A stretch of 64,000 nt of DNA. Origin: Streptomyces ficellus (GTDB lineage Bacteria > Actinomycetota > Actinomycetes > Streptomycetales > Streptomycetaceae). This document shows, piece by piece, positions 16,384-24,896 of this stretch. The notes under the pieces are model-generated. The model did not search any database and had not been told where the DNA came from. It saw only the letters and a program-made list of their open reading frames with translations. The first letter of the stretch is position 1. Every line of letters begins with the position of its first letter. The translations under genes and the position numbers were made by a program. The stretch covers positions 1-64,000 of the forward strand of contig NZ_JAUEPL010000004.1 of the NCBI RefSeq assembly GCF_030406405.1, in the 5' to 3' direction.

Positions 16384-17595
16384 TCAGTACGCCGGCGGCA
16401 GCGGGGCCCCGGGAGCGGCGGGGGAGCCGCCCTCGGGCGGCTGCTCGGTGGCCGTGTCGGCCGGGGGAGCCTCCTCCGTGGCCGTCCCGGTGTCCGCGGT
16501 CTCCGGCTCCACCGGGGGTTCCGTGGTCCCCGGGGACTCCGGCGCCTGCGGGCTCGGCGAGGGTGGCGGAGTGGGCTCGGGCGAGGACGGGGGAGGGGAG
16601 GTTCCGGTGTCCGTGGGGCTGATGGACGGCGGCTTGGTCTCCCTGTCGTTGTCGGCGTCCGAGTCACCCGGCTTGCGGACGACCCAATCGCCGCTCTCGA
16701 TGTCGACGATGACGAAGACCTTCACGACCCGCACCGCGGGCTTGACGACCACCGTGTTCGACACCCGGAAGCCCGGCCACGGCGTGCCGACCGGCCGGGG
16801 CGCGGTCCTCGTGATCACGGGGTCGGCCAGCGGGTTGCCGCAGGCGCACCGCACCCGTGGCGCACCCCGGTTGTCGACCAGGACGGCGGTGCCGGACTGA
16901 AGGGCGGCCTGGTACGGCTGCGGGGCCCCGTCCCGGTAGCCGTGGTTGGTGACCCAGGTGTCCGCCCGCAGCCGCAGCGGTGTCAGCGACCGCAGGTAGT
17001 CCGGCACGGTGGGCGGCTGGATACGGAGGGCCGAGGCGAAGGCCCGGTTCTTGGCCGGTTCGGCGGTGAGGTACCGGATCTGGCGCTCGACGTCGCAACT
17101 GGCCACCTTCCGGGTGCCGCCGTAGAGGCCGGGGCGCGAACCCTCGTACTGCCTGACGGTGTTGGCGCCGGGCGGCGGGGGAGTCGTGGGCACCTGAACG
17201 GTGGGGGACGGTGACGCGTCGGGGTCGTCCCGTGCCGTGGAGTCCGTGAACGGGTCCGGGCCGGTGGCCGCGGCGCTCTGGAGGGAGAGCGTGCCGCTCC
17301 CTCCGCCGGTCCCTCCGCCGTCGCCGTCGGGGCGGGTGAGGACGACGGCCAGTACCACCGCCACGACGACCGCGGTCGCGGCGATCGCGATTCCGGGCAC
17401 CGACCGCCACCAGGGGCGCCCACCGCCCCCCGTGTCACCGGGGCCGCCCCCGCCGCCGGGGCCGCCCCCGCCGGGGCCTCCGCCTCCCGGACCGGAAGGC
17501 GGCGGAGGGCCGCCTGTCTGCGGGCGGCCGGACTGGCCGGAGATGGGCCCCGCGGGAGGGCCGGTAGGGCGATCGGAGGGCGGGTGGGAAGTCAC
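16384..17595 (-). CDS. DUF6777-like membrane-anchored protein
   Basis: A 403-residue protein with a Gly/Pro-rich cytosolic start (residues 1-60), one membrane helix (about 66-88, VPGIAIAATAVVVAVVLAVV), and an outside domain (about 145-310) with YEGSRPGLYGGTR, CDVERQIRYLTAEPAKNRAFA, LRADTWVTNHGYRDG and VRCACGNPLADP. This pattern is that of DUF6777, known from Streptomyces near kinases. The two- or three-Cys set may form disulphides. The last 90 residues are a Pro/Ser/Thr/Glu-rich tail. It is divergent from the polytopic membrane gene. Function unknown; a cell-envelope sensor is a guess. Confidence 0.65.
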   Translation of the reverse strand: MTSHPPSDRPTGPPAGPISGQSGRPQTGGPPPPSGPGGGGPGGGGPGGGGGPGDTGGGGRPWWRSVPGIAIAATAVVVAVVLAVVLTRPDGDGGGTGGGSGTLSLQSAAATGPDPFTDSTARDDPDASPSPTVQVPTTPPPPGANTVRQYEGSRPGLYGGTRKVASCDVERQIRYLTAEPAKNRAFASALRIQPPTVPDYLRSLTPLRLRADTWVTNHGYRDGAPQPYQAALQSGTAVLVDNRGAPRVRCACGNPLADPVITRTAPRPVGTPWPGFRVSNTVVVKPAVRVVKVFVIVDIESGDWVVRKPGDSDADNDRETKPPSISPTDTGTSPPPSSPEPTPPPSPSPQAPESPGTTEPPVEPETADTGTATEEAPPADTATEQPPEGGSPAAPGAPLPPAY

Positions 17596-17729
17596 GTTTT
17601 TCCCTTTCTTCCGTTCCGCGCCATTGTGTGTCCCGTACCCGGGCCGCCCGCAAGCGGACAGCGTCCATTCCGTTACGCACGGACACCGTCCGCGGGCGAG
17701 GGCGCGCGGGTGCGCTTAACGTGGCGAGG

Positions 17730-19037
17730 GTGAGCCGTCAGGGAACCACCGCGCCCAGCGCCGCGCCGAGCGGGATGCGCCGTGCCGTGCACGACTGGCG
17801 CGACGCACTCGTCACCGTGCTCGCCGCACTCGCCGTCATGGCCGTCATGGCGGCACTCGGCCTGTGGGCGGCGGGGGCCGCCGGTCTGCCGGAAGGGGCG
17901 TTCCCGCGGGTCGTCGCGGCCGTCGTCGTGATCGCGGCGGGCGGGTCGGTGGACCTGACGGGCGAGGCCGGAGCCCTCGCCGGAACGGACGCCGAACTCA
18001 CCGTCATGCCCCTGTCCGTCACCCTCGCCGGAGCCCTGACGCTGGGGTTCTTCTTCCTGCGGCCGCTGCGGCACCGCGCCGTCACGGGCACCGGTGAGCT
18101 CCTCGGCCGCATCGCCCGCACGGCCGTACTGTGGCTGGCCGCGCTCGCCGCGCTGACCGCCCTCGCCCGGCACACCTTCCCGATCGCCCCGCCCGGCTCG
18201 CCCGTCGACATCATCGGCGGCCTGCTGGACGCGACGCCCACCGTGGGCTTCCGCGCCGACCTCGGGCTCACGCTCCTGTTCGGCCTGCTGTGGCTGCTCG
18301 GCGTCCTCGCCATGGCGCTGCTCGTCTCCCGCCGCGCCCCGCTCCCGACCCGCCTGCTGCGCTACCAGGAGGCCGTACGTCCGGCCGCCTTCTCGATGCT
18401 CCTCCTGCTCCTCGCGTACGTCGCCGCCGGCGCGGTCATCGGCCTCGTCGTGGCCGCGACCAAGGGCCACCCGGCGGAGACGTTCGCCGTGCTCCTGCTC
18501 GGCCTGCCGAACGTCGTGTGGCTCGCCCTCGGGCTCGGCATCGGCGCCTCCTGGGAGGGCAGGGTGGAAGGCCCGTTCGGCCTGCCGATGCCACACGTCC
18601 TGGACGCCGCGCTGCGCGGCTCCCAGGACACCACGCTCACCGTGTCCACCCTGGCGGAGCACGACGGGCGCGCCTGGTGGCTGGTACCCGTCGCCGCCGT
18701 CCTGCTCCTCGCCGCCGCCTTCGCCATGGCGGTCCGCTCACCGGCCGGCACCCGGCTGTGGCAGTACGCCCTGCACCTGGGCATCGCCTTCGCGCTCACC
18801 ATGCTCGTGGTCACCCCCCTCACGCGGATCGTGGCGCGCCTGGGCCTGTCGGTGCTGGGCATCCTGGAGATCGATGACCTGGGCGGCCGGGTGGCGCTGC
18901 GGCCGCACGTGTGGACCGCGATCGGCCTGGCCCTCCTCTGGGGCCTGGTCGCCGGCCTCCTCGGCGGCCTGCTCGCCTCACGGGTACGCCGACGCGGCGA
19001 GGTCCCGGCCAAGCCGGCCGCGCCCCCCTCGGCGTAA
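17730..19037 (+). CDS. Streptophobe-like polytopic membrane protein
   Basis: A 435-residue protein with roughly ten membrane helices and short loops, beginning SRQGTTAPSAAPSG and MRRAVHDWRDALVTVLAALAVMA. The layout and the GTGELLGRIARTAVLWL and FGLPMPHVLDAALRG segments resemble the streptophobe group of Streptomyces membrane proteins. A GTG at 17730 is used; another in-frame GTG at 17721 is possible. No catalytic motif was recognised. It is the only plus-strand gene in the kinase cluster and converges with the kinase gene, 3 bases apart. Confidence 0.6.
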   Translation: MSRQGTTAPSAAPSGMRRAVHDWRDALVTVLAALAVMAVMAALGLWAAGAAGLPEGAFPRVVAAVVVIAAGGSVDLTGEAGALAGTDAELTVMPLSVTLAGALTLGFFFLRPLRHRAVTGTGELLGRIARTAVLWLAALAALTALARHTFPIAPPGSPVDIIGGLLDATPTVGFRADLGLTLLFGLLWLLGVLAMALLVSRRAPLPTRLLRYQEAVRPAAFSMLLLLLAYVAAGAVIGLVVAATKGHPAETFAVLLLGLPNVVWLALGLGIGASWEGRVEGPFGLPMPHVLDAALRGSQDTTLTVSTLAEHDGRAWWLVPVAAVLLLAAAFAMAVRSPAGTRLWQYALHLGIAFALTMLVVTPLTRIVARLGLSVLGILEIDDLGGRVALRPHVWTAIGLALLWGLVAGLLGGLLASRVRRRGEVPAKPAAPPSA

Positions 19038-19040
19038 CCC

Positions 19041-19994
19041 TCACAGCTCCCGGAACACCGGCAGTGCCCAGCCCGGCGGCGCCGGTGGCGGCTTCGCGGC
19101 GGCGCTGTCGCCCTCCAGCGCCGCCCGCAGCTCCGCCACGAACTGCAGACACGTCTCGTACCGCTCTTCCGGCGCCTTCGCGAGCGCCTTCGCCAGGACG
19201 GGGTCGACCGCGGCCGGCAGCCCCGGGCGGTCCCCGGTCAGCGGCGGCGGCGGATCGTACTGGTGGGCCCAGAGCAGCGCCATGTCGTCGTCCCGCCGGA
19301 ACGGCGGAACCCCCGCCAGCGTCTCGAACACGACGCAGCCCAGGCTGTACACATCGCAGCGGCCGTCCACCGGCCGCCCCGATATCTGCTCGGGCGCCAC
19401 GTAGTCCAGGGTCCCCACGAACTGGCCCACGCTGGTGAACCCGGTCAGCGACAGGGACTTCTTCGTCAGCCCGAAGTCCGTGAGGTAGACGTGCTCGGGG
19501 TGGTCGCTGTCGGTGCCCGGCGCGACCAGGATGTTGCCCGGCTTGACGTCGCGGTGCACCAGCTCGTGCGCGTGCGCCGCGTCCAGCGCCGACGCCACCT
19601 GCGCGGCGATCCGCCCCGCCTTGTCGGGCGGCAGCGGACCCTCCCGGTCCAGCAGCGCGCGCAGGTCCTCACCGGCGACGTACCGCATGGCGATGTACAG
19701 CACGCCCTCGGTCTCCCCCGCCTCGAAGACCGGCACGATGTGCGGGTGGTCGATCGCGGCGGCCACCCGAGACTCGTGTGCGAACCGGCGCCGGAAGGTG
19801 TCGTTGCGGGCCAGCTCCGGCGCGAGCAGCTTCAGCGCCACCGCCCGGTCGAGCCGCAGGTCCCGCGCCCGGTACACCACGGCCATACCGCCGCGGCCGA
19901 GCTCGCTCTCCACCCGGTAGTCGGCGATCCGCCGGCCGACCAGCCCGGACGGCCGGCCCGCGGGCAGGTCGTCGCGCGTGACGCGGGCAGCCAT
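19041..19994 (-). CDS. Soluble serine/threonine protein kinase
   Basis: A 317-residue Hanks-type kinase. The glycine loop is GRGGMA (33-38), the catalytic Lys is K55 (VALKLL), the catalytic loop HRDVKPGN is at 147-154, DFG at 173-175 and APEQ at 200-203. The activation loop (KKSLSLTGFTSVGQFVGT) holds several Ser/Thr. The kinase domain fills nearly the whole protein: there is no transmembrane helix and no PASTA repeat, unlike PknB. Its start overlaps the stop of the SH3-like gene (TGATG), and the double-FHA ABC transporter upstream is a natural substrate. Confidence 0.93.
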   Translation of the reverse strand: MAARVTRDDLPAGRPSGLVGRRIADYRVESELGRGGMAVVYRARDLRLDRAVALKLLAPELARNDTFRRRFAHESRVAAAIDHPHIVPVFEAGETEGVLYIAMRYVAGEDLRALLDREGPLPPDKAGRIAAQVASALDAAHAHELVHRDVKPGNILVAPGTDSDHPEHVYLTDFGLTKKSLSLTGFTSVGQFVGTLDYVAPEQISGRPVDGRCDVYSLGCVVFETLAGVPPFRRDDDMALLWAHQYDPPPPLTGDRPGLPAAVDPVLAKALAKAPEERYETCLQFVAELRAALEGDSAAAKPPPAPPGWALPVFREL

Positions 19995-20875
19995 CAGCCG
20001 TCACCCGCCCGGTCCAGCGGCCCCTCCGGCGGCCCGCCCTCGCCGTCGTCACGCTCACCCCGCTCCACCAGCCGCGTCGGCTCGGCGCCCCCGTCCGGCA
20101 CCGCCGCGTGGTCCACGACCGCGGTGGGGTCGGGGAGCGCCGCGTGGTCCACGACTGCGGTGGGGTCGGGCGGCGCGGCCGGGTCGGGGAGCGCGGCCGG
20201 GTCGACGACCGCGGTGGGCTCCCGCAGCGCCGCGGGGTCCACGACCGCCGTGGGGTCGGGGGGCGCCGCAGGGTCTCGGAGCGCCGCGGGGTCCACGACC
20301 CGGGTCGGTTCGGGCCGCACGGGCGACGGGGCGGGGGGAGCCTCCGGCTCGGCCGCCGAAGGTGGCGACGAGGCCGCGTACGTGGACAGCCGCGTGCCGT
20401 CGCAGTACAGCCACCGCTCGTGCTCCGCGTCGTACGACCACAGTGCCTCACCGTCCACGACCAGACCCAACCGCAGTCCCCGGGTCCGCAGCCGGAACGT
20501 CTCGCCGTCCAGACGTCCCGCCACCAGCTCCTCGACGGCCCGCCGGTACCGGCGCAGCGACTCCTCCGCCCGGACCAGCAGCGGGCGCGGATCGGCGGCC
20601 GTGCCCATCGGCCGCCCCACGGCCGGAGGATCCGGCGGTACGGAGACCAGCAGCCGCCCGTCGACCCACGCGGACCAGCCGTTGGAGCACAGGACCTCCC
20701 CCCAGTCACCCACCCGGTCCACCAGCTGCACGGGCAGGAACGGGTCCAGCGGCACGGTCGGCCGGTCGGGATCAGGCGCCTCCCAGGCGGGCAGCCCCTC
20801 CGCGGGTACGACATGACTGGGCCGGAAGCCGCCGACCTGGGGGCCGGACGTACCGGACGTACCGGGATGGACCAT
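19994..20875 (-). CDS. SH3-like protein with DPTAVVD repeat tail
   Basis: A 293-residue protein with two parts. The first 165 residues look folded: LDPFLPVQLVDRVGDWGEVLCS then NGWSAWVDGRLL resembles an SH3-like barrel, and a helical stretch (RAEESLRRYRRAVEELVAGRL) leads to another strand-rich region ending ALWSYDAEHERWLYCDGT. The C-terminal third is a degenerate tandem repeat of about DPTAVVDPAALP (some nine units). The family is unknown to me. It sits between the FHA-ABC gene (9 bases) and the kinase gene (1-base overlap), so it likely acts with them, perhaps as an adaptor. Confidence 0.7.
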   Translation of the reverse strand: MVHPGTSGTSGPQVGGFRPSHVVPAEGLPAWEAPDPDRPTVPLDPFLPVQLVDRVGDWGEVLCSNGWSAWVDGRLLVSVPPDPPAVGRPMGTAADPRPLLVRAEESLRRYRRAVEELVAGRLDGETFRLRTRGLRLGLVVDGEALWSYDAEHERWLYCDGTRLSTYAASSPPSAAEPEAPPAPSPVRPEPTRVVDPAALRDPAAPPDPTAVVDPAALREPTAVVDPAALPDPAAPPDPTAVVDHAALPDPTAVVDHAAVPDGGAEPTRLVERGERDDGEGGPPEGPLDRAGDG

Positions 20876-20884
20876 CAGCCGGGC

Positions 20885-23485
20885 CTACTTTCGCATGATC
20901 ACGGGCTCGTGCCGGCGCAGCAGCTTCGCCACCAGGAACCCGAGGACGAGACAGAGCACCACGAGCATCCCCATGTCGAGCAGCCAGGTGCCCAGGGTGT
21001 GATCGAACAGCGGGTCGGCCGTCTTGTCGGTCGGTGCGAGCTTGCGGATGTCGATCGTCGAGCCCATCGCCCCGAACGCCCACCGGGACGGCACGAACCA
21101 CGCCAGCTGTTCGAGGACGAGCGCCCCGTGGATCTTCAGCAGCCCGCCGCAGAACACGACCTGGACGATCGCGAGGAGCACCAGGAGCGGCATGGTGACC
21201 TCCTCCTTGCGCACCAGCGCCGACACGAACAGGCCGAGCATCATCGCCGTGAACGACAGCAGCGCCACGGCCAGGGCGAGCTCCACGAGCGGCGGCATCA
21301 GCACGCCCTTGCCGCCCGGGACGTTCAGCGGGACGCCGACGAGGGCCACGAGGGTCAGGACGACGGCCTGCACGACCGTGATCAGGCCGAGCACCACCAC
21401 CTTGGACATCAGGTACGCCGATCTGGACAGGCCGACGGCTCTCTCCCGCCGGTAGATCGTCCGCTCCTTGACCAGCTCACGCACCGCGTTGGCCGAGCCC
21501 GTCAGCACCCCGCCGACGCACAGGATCAGCAGGACGTTCATCGTCGACTCAGGGCCGAGACGGCCCTCGGACAGGGCCCGGGCCATCGCGCCCATCACGA
21601 ACGGCAACGCCACCATGATGGCGATGAAGGTGCGGTCGGCGCTCAGCGCGGCGGCGTACCGGCGTACGAGCGTCCTGAGCTGAGCGCCCCAGCTCTGCGC
21701 CTTCGGCGGTGGCACCGCCACGGGGCGCACCTCGCCCGCCGCGGGCGACTGGGGGCGGTCCATGGCAGCGGCGATGTACTGCTGCTGGAACCGGGAACGG
21801 CGGTACTGCTCCGCCCAGTCGCGGCCACGGTCGTTCTCGAACGCCTCGAACGCCTCCGGCCACTGCGAGAAACCGAAGAAGCCCAGGCTGTCCTCCGGCG
21901 GCCCGTAGTAGGCGATCCGCCCGCCCGGCGCCAGCACCAGCAGCCGGTCGCACACGTCCAGGCTCAGCACGCTGTGCGTGACGACGATGACCGTGCGGCC
22001 GTCGTCGGCGAGCCCGCGCAGCATGTGCATCACCGAGCGGTCCATGCCCGGGTCGAGGCCCGAGGTCGGCTCGTCCAGGAACAGCAGCGACGGTTTCGTC
22101 AGCAGCTCCAGCGCCACACTGACGCGCTTGCGCTGCCCGCCGGAGAGGCTGTGGATCGGCTGCCCCGCACGCTGTTCGAGCCCGAGCTCGCGGATGACCT
22201 CCTCCACCCGGGCCTGCCGCTCCTCCTTGGCGGTGTCCTCGGGGAAGCGCAGTTCGGCGGCGTACGACAGGGCGCGGCGCACGGTCAGCTGGTGGTGCAG
22301 GATGTCGTCCTGCGGTACGAGGCCGATGCGCCGGCGCAGCTCGGCGTACTCCCGGTACAGGTCCCGGCCGTCGTACAGGACCGTGCCCCGGTCGGCCGGG
22401 CGCAGCCCGGTCAGCGCGTTGAGCAGCGTGGACTTGCCCGCCCCGCTCGGCCCCACGACCGCGAGCAGGCACTTCTCCCCGACGGGGAACGACACGTCAT
22501 CGAGGAGCGTCTTGCGGCCGTGGTCCACGGTGACGGACAGCCCCTGTACGTCGAGGGAGACCTCGCCGGTGTCGGTGAACTCCACCAGGTGGTTGCCGAC
22601 CAGGCAGAACGCGGAGTGCCCGATGCCGACGATGTCGTCGGCCGTCACCCGCGCACGGGTGATGGGCCGGCCGTTGAGGAACGTGCCGTTGTGGCTGCCG
22701 AGGTCATGGATCCAGTACGTGCCGTCCGGCTCGGCGAGCAGCTCGGCGTGCCGGCGCGAGACCGTCAGGTCATCGACGACCAGGTCGTTGTCGGGGCTCC
22801 GCCCGATGCGCACGGCACGGGCCGGCAGCGGCCGCACGGAGGTCGGCTGCCGGAACGTCCCGGTGGCCCCGGGCCGCGACACGGAGGACGGCCGGGGAAC
22901 GGGTCGCGGGGACTCCTGGACCGGCGCGGGGCGCCCGCGCGGCGGCGGCGCCGGCTGTTCCGGCGGCGGGGCCGGCTGTTCCGGCGGTGGGGCCGGCGCG
23001 GGTGTTTCCTGCGGGGCCGGCGCGGCACGTTCGGGCTCCGGGGCCGGACGCTCGCGCGGCGGCGGGGCGGGTTCCTGGGGCGCCGGGGCGGCACGTTCGG
23101 GCTCCGGGGCCGGACGCTGCGGCGGGGCGTGACGTTCGGGGGGTGGCGGCGCGGGTGTGGGCCGTTCCGGCGCCGACAGTACGGCGCGCGGACCGTCGGC
23201 CGGGTGTCCGAAGCGGATGACGCTGCCGGGCCCCACCGCCCGCATCCGCACCCGCCTGCCGTCCGCGAACGTGCCGTTGGTGCTGCCTTCGTCCTGGACC
23301 GTCCACTGTCCGCCCTCGGTCCGCAGCACCGCGTGATGCCAGGAGATCCGCTTGTCGGACAGCACCACATCGCTCGCCGGGTCGCGCCCGACGCGGTACA
23401 CCCGGTGGGGACTCATCACGGTGGAGTCACCACCGATGTCGAGGACCAGCTCGGGCGCAGTGGGCACGTGAGGCCGCTCTCCCAT
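20885..23485 (-). CDS. Double-FHA ABC transporter (Rv1747-like)
   Basis: An 866-residue fusion. FHA domain 1 (about 13-100; RVGRDPASDVVL, WHHAVL, STNGTF), a long Pro-rich linker (110-205) with repeated PAPEPERAAPAPQE, FHA domain 2 (about 222-300; RIGRSPDNDLVV, SRRHAEL, SHNGTF), an ABC ATPase (310-520; Walker A GPSGAGKST 345-353, LSGGQ 447-451, LLFLDE 467-472, His504), and an ABC-2 permease with six helices (620-866). FHA domains bind phosphothreonine, so the kinase encoded two genes downstream is a likely controller, as PknF is for Rv1747 in mycobacteria. The cargo is not known; it belongs to the ABCG-like exporter group. Confidence 0.93.
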   Translation of the reverse strand: MGERPHVPTAPELVLDIGGDSTVMSPHRVYRVGRDPASDVVLSDKRISWHHAVLRTEGGQWTVQDEGSTNGTFADGRRVRMRAVGPGSVIRFGHPADGPRAVLSAPERPTPAPPPPERHAPPQRPAPEPERAAPAPQEPAPPPRERPAPEPERAAPAPQETPAPAPPPEQPAPPPEQPAPPPRGRPAPVQESPRPVPRPSSVSRPGATGTFRQPTSVRPLPARAVRIGRSPDNDLVVDDLTVSRRHAELLAEPDGTYWIHDLGSHNGTFLNGRPITRARVTADDIVGIGHSAFCLVGNHLVEFTDTGEVSLDVQGLSVTVDHGRKTLLDDVSFPVGEKCLLAVVGPSGAGKSTLLNALTGLRPADRGTVLYDGRDLYREYAELRRRIGLVPQDDILHHQLTVRRALSYAAELRFPEDTAKEERQARVEEVIRELGLEQRAGQPIHSLSGGQRKRVSVALELLTKPSLLFLDEPTSGLDPGMDRSVMHMLRGLADDGRTVIVVTHSVLSLDVCDRLLVLAPGGRIAYYGPPEDSLGFFGFSQWPEAFEAFENDRGRDWAEQYRRSRFQQQYIAAAMDRPQSPAAGEVRPVAVPPPKAQSWGAQLRTLVRRYAAALSADRTFIAIMVALPFVMGAMARALSEGRLGPESTMNVLLILCVGGVLTGSANAVRELVKERTIYRRERAVGLSRSAYLMSKVVVLGLITVVQAVVLTLVALVGVPLNVPGGKGVLMPPLVELALAVALLSFTAMMLGLFVSALVRKEEVTMPLLVLLAIVQVVFCGGLLKIHGALVLEQLAWFVPSRWAFGAMGSTIDIRKLAPTDKTADPLFDHTLGTWLLDMGMLVVLCLVLGFLVAKLLRRHEPVIMRK

Positions 23486-23522
23486 ATGGGAATTTTATCG
23501 TTCTGCCCGGATATGCGCGCAT

Positions 23523-24488
23523 TCAGCGGCTGCCGCGGCGGCGGTAGTCGGCCACGACGCGGACGACGGCGTTGAAGGCCCGGACGCTGTCGGCGGGCTT
23601 CGGCTGCCCCAGGGGCCTGCCGAGCCGTTCACCCCGGTAGGTCTGGCGCGGATTGGAATAGCGGTTGATGCGCCTGCAAGGGCCGCCGGTCGCTTTCCGG
23701 CAACTCGACTCGTACGCTTCGAGCGTCGACCACTTCCCCGACGCGGGGAAGTAGCCACGGGCGCTGTTCGCGCCCCGGGGAGCGGTGACGTAGTCGTGCA
23801 TCGCGCCCAGGTTGTGGCCGATCTCGTGGGCGAGGGAGTGGTGCGCGAGCGCCTTCTGGGCGACGACGCTGTAGGCGTGGCCGCTGGTGCGTGCCGTGAC
23901 GCGCCGGGGCCGGTTGGCCAGTCCGGCGGGTCCCTGACTGCCCGTCACCACCGTCACCAGGTCCGCTCCGACGCGGTCGCGGAGGCGCGGCAGGTGGTCC
24001 GCGACGCCGTCGCCGCGCCGGGCGACCGCCTTCAGCAGGGCGCCGTCCGACCTGTCCAGCCGGGCGGGCACCTTGGCGCGGGTGATTCCGGTGAGCCGGA
24101 GGCGGGCGTGGACCGCGCTGGCGGCGAACGCCTTGGACGTGGAGGTGACGGCCTGCCGGATCCTGGCGCGCAGCGTGCGCTCACCGCCCGCCTCGCGGGC
24201 CGCACGCGCGGTGAACCCGGCCACGATGTCGATGGTGACGACCCGCTGGGCGTACCGCTGGCGCGGAGACCGCGTGCAGGGACGTTTCTCCTTCGTGGCC
24301 TTCGTGGCCTTCGTGGCCTCCGTGGCGTCCGTGGCGTCCGTGGACGTGTGGCAGGTCCCGCCCGCCCTCTCCTGGGCGGGCGCGGCGGTGGGAAGGGCGG
24401 GCGGCCGCTCCCGCGCGGGCGTGGAACCTGTCGTGCTCAGCACGAGCGCCAGCGCGGCGGCGGCCAGCGGGTAACCGGCGATGCGCAT
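23523..24488 (-). CDS. Secreted metzincin-type zinc metalloprotease
   Basis: A 321-residue exported protein. A signal peptide (MRIAGYPLAAAALALVLSTTGST) precedes a low-complexity stretch with Thr-Asp-Ala and Thr-Lys-Ala triplets. The catalytic zinc motif HEIGHNLGAMHD with a following His-Asp is that of reprolysin-like metzincins (M12 family), and SNPRQTY resembles the Met-turn region that follows, although the Met itself is not obvious. Cysteines (SSCRKATGGPCRR) suggest disulphides. The ATG at 24488 is preferred over one at 24494 because GAAAGG is then six bases away. Outside-acting protease; target unknown. Confidence 0.85.
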   Translation of the reverse strand: MRIAGYPLAAAALALVLSTTGSTPARERPPALPTAAPAQERAGGTCHTSTDATDATEATKATKATKEKRPCTRSPRQRYAQRVVTIDIVAGFTARAAREAGGERTLRARIRQAVTSTSKAFAASAVHARLRLTGITRAKVPARLDRSDGALLKAVARRGDGVADHLPRLRDRVGADLVTVVTGSQGPAGLANRPRRVTARTSGHAYSVVAQKALAHHSLAHEIGHNLGAMHDYVTAPRGANSARGYFPASGKWSTLEAYESSCRKATGGPCRRINRYSNPRQTYRGERLGRPLGQPKPADSVRAFNAVVRVVADYRRRGSR

Positions 24489-24896
24489 CTCCATCCTTTC
24501 GCCTTTCGCGAGCGAAGAACCCACGGTGGTCCTTGCGGGAAGGCGGGTGTCGCATGCGCGGGTCGCCGCCGATTCACCAATACGGCGCCGCCCGCGGCCC
24601 AGCGCCGCCCCCGCCGCGTCAGGGCCGGTCGGCGGCGTCGCCCGCCCGAGCAGCTGGGCCGCCGCGTCGCGTGCCCGCGTGGGCGGGGGCGGCCGAGTCG
24701 GTGAGGGCGGCCGTGGTGGTGGCGCCGCAACGGCCTGATGCGCAAGCGGTACGCGAGCATCAACGACCTGCCCATCACCGCCGCCGAACGCCGGACAGCC
24801 GTCTGACCCTTACGCGTGGTCGGCCGCACCGCGGGTGGTTTGGCCCATGGCTCCAGGGAACGCGAGAAGACGACCGTACAGATCAGGAGGACACAC

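Noticed and set aside
20108..23575. Very long open frame (1155 codons) on the plus strand
   Set aside because: It is antisense to the SH3-like and FHA-ABC genes, has low-complexity His/Arg/Gly-rich composition, and matches no family; it exists because of high GC.
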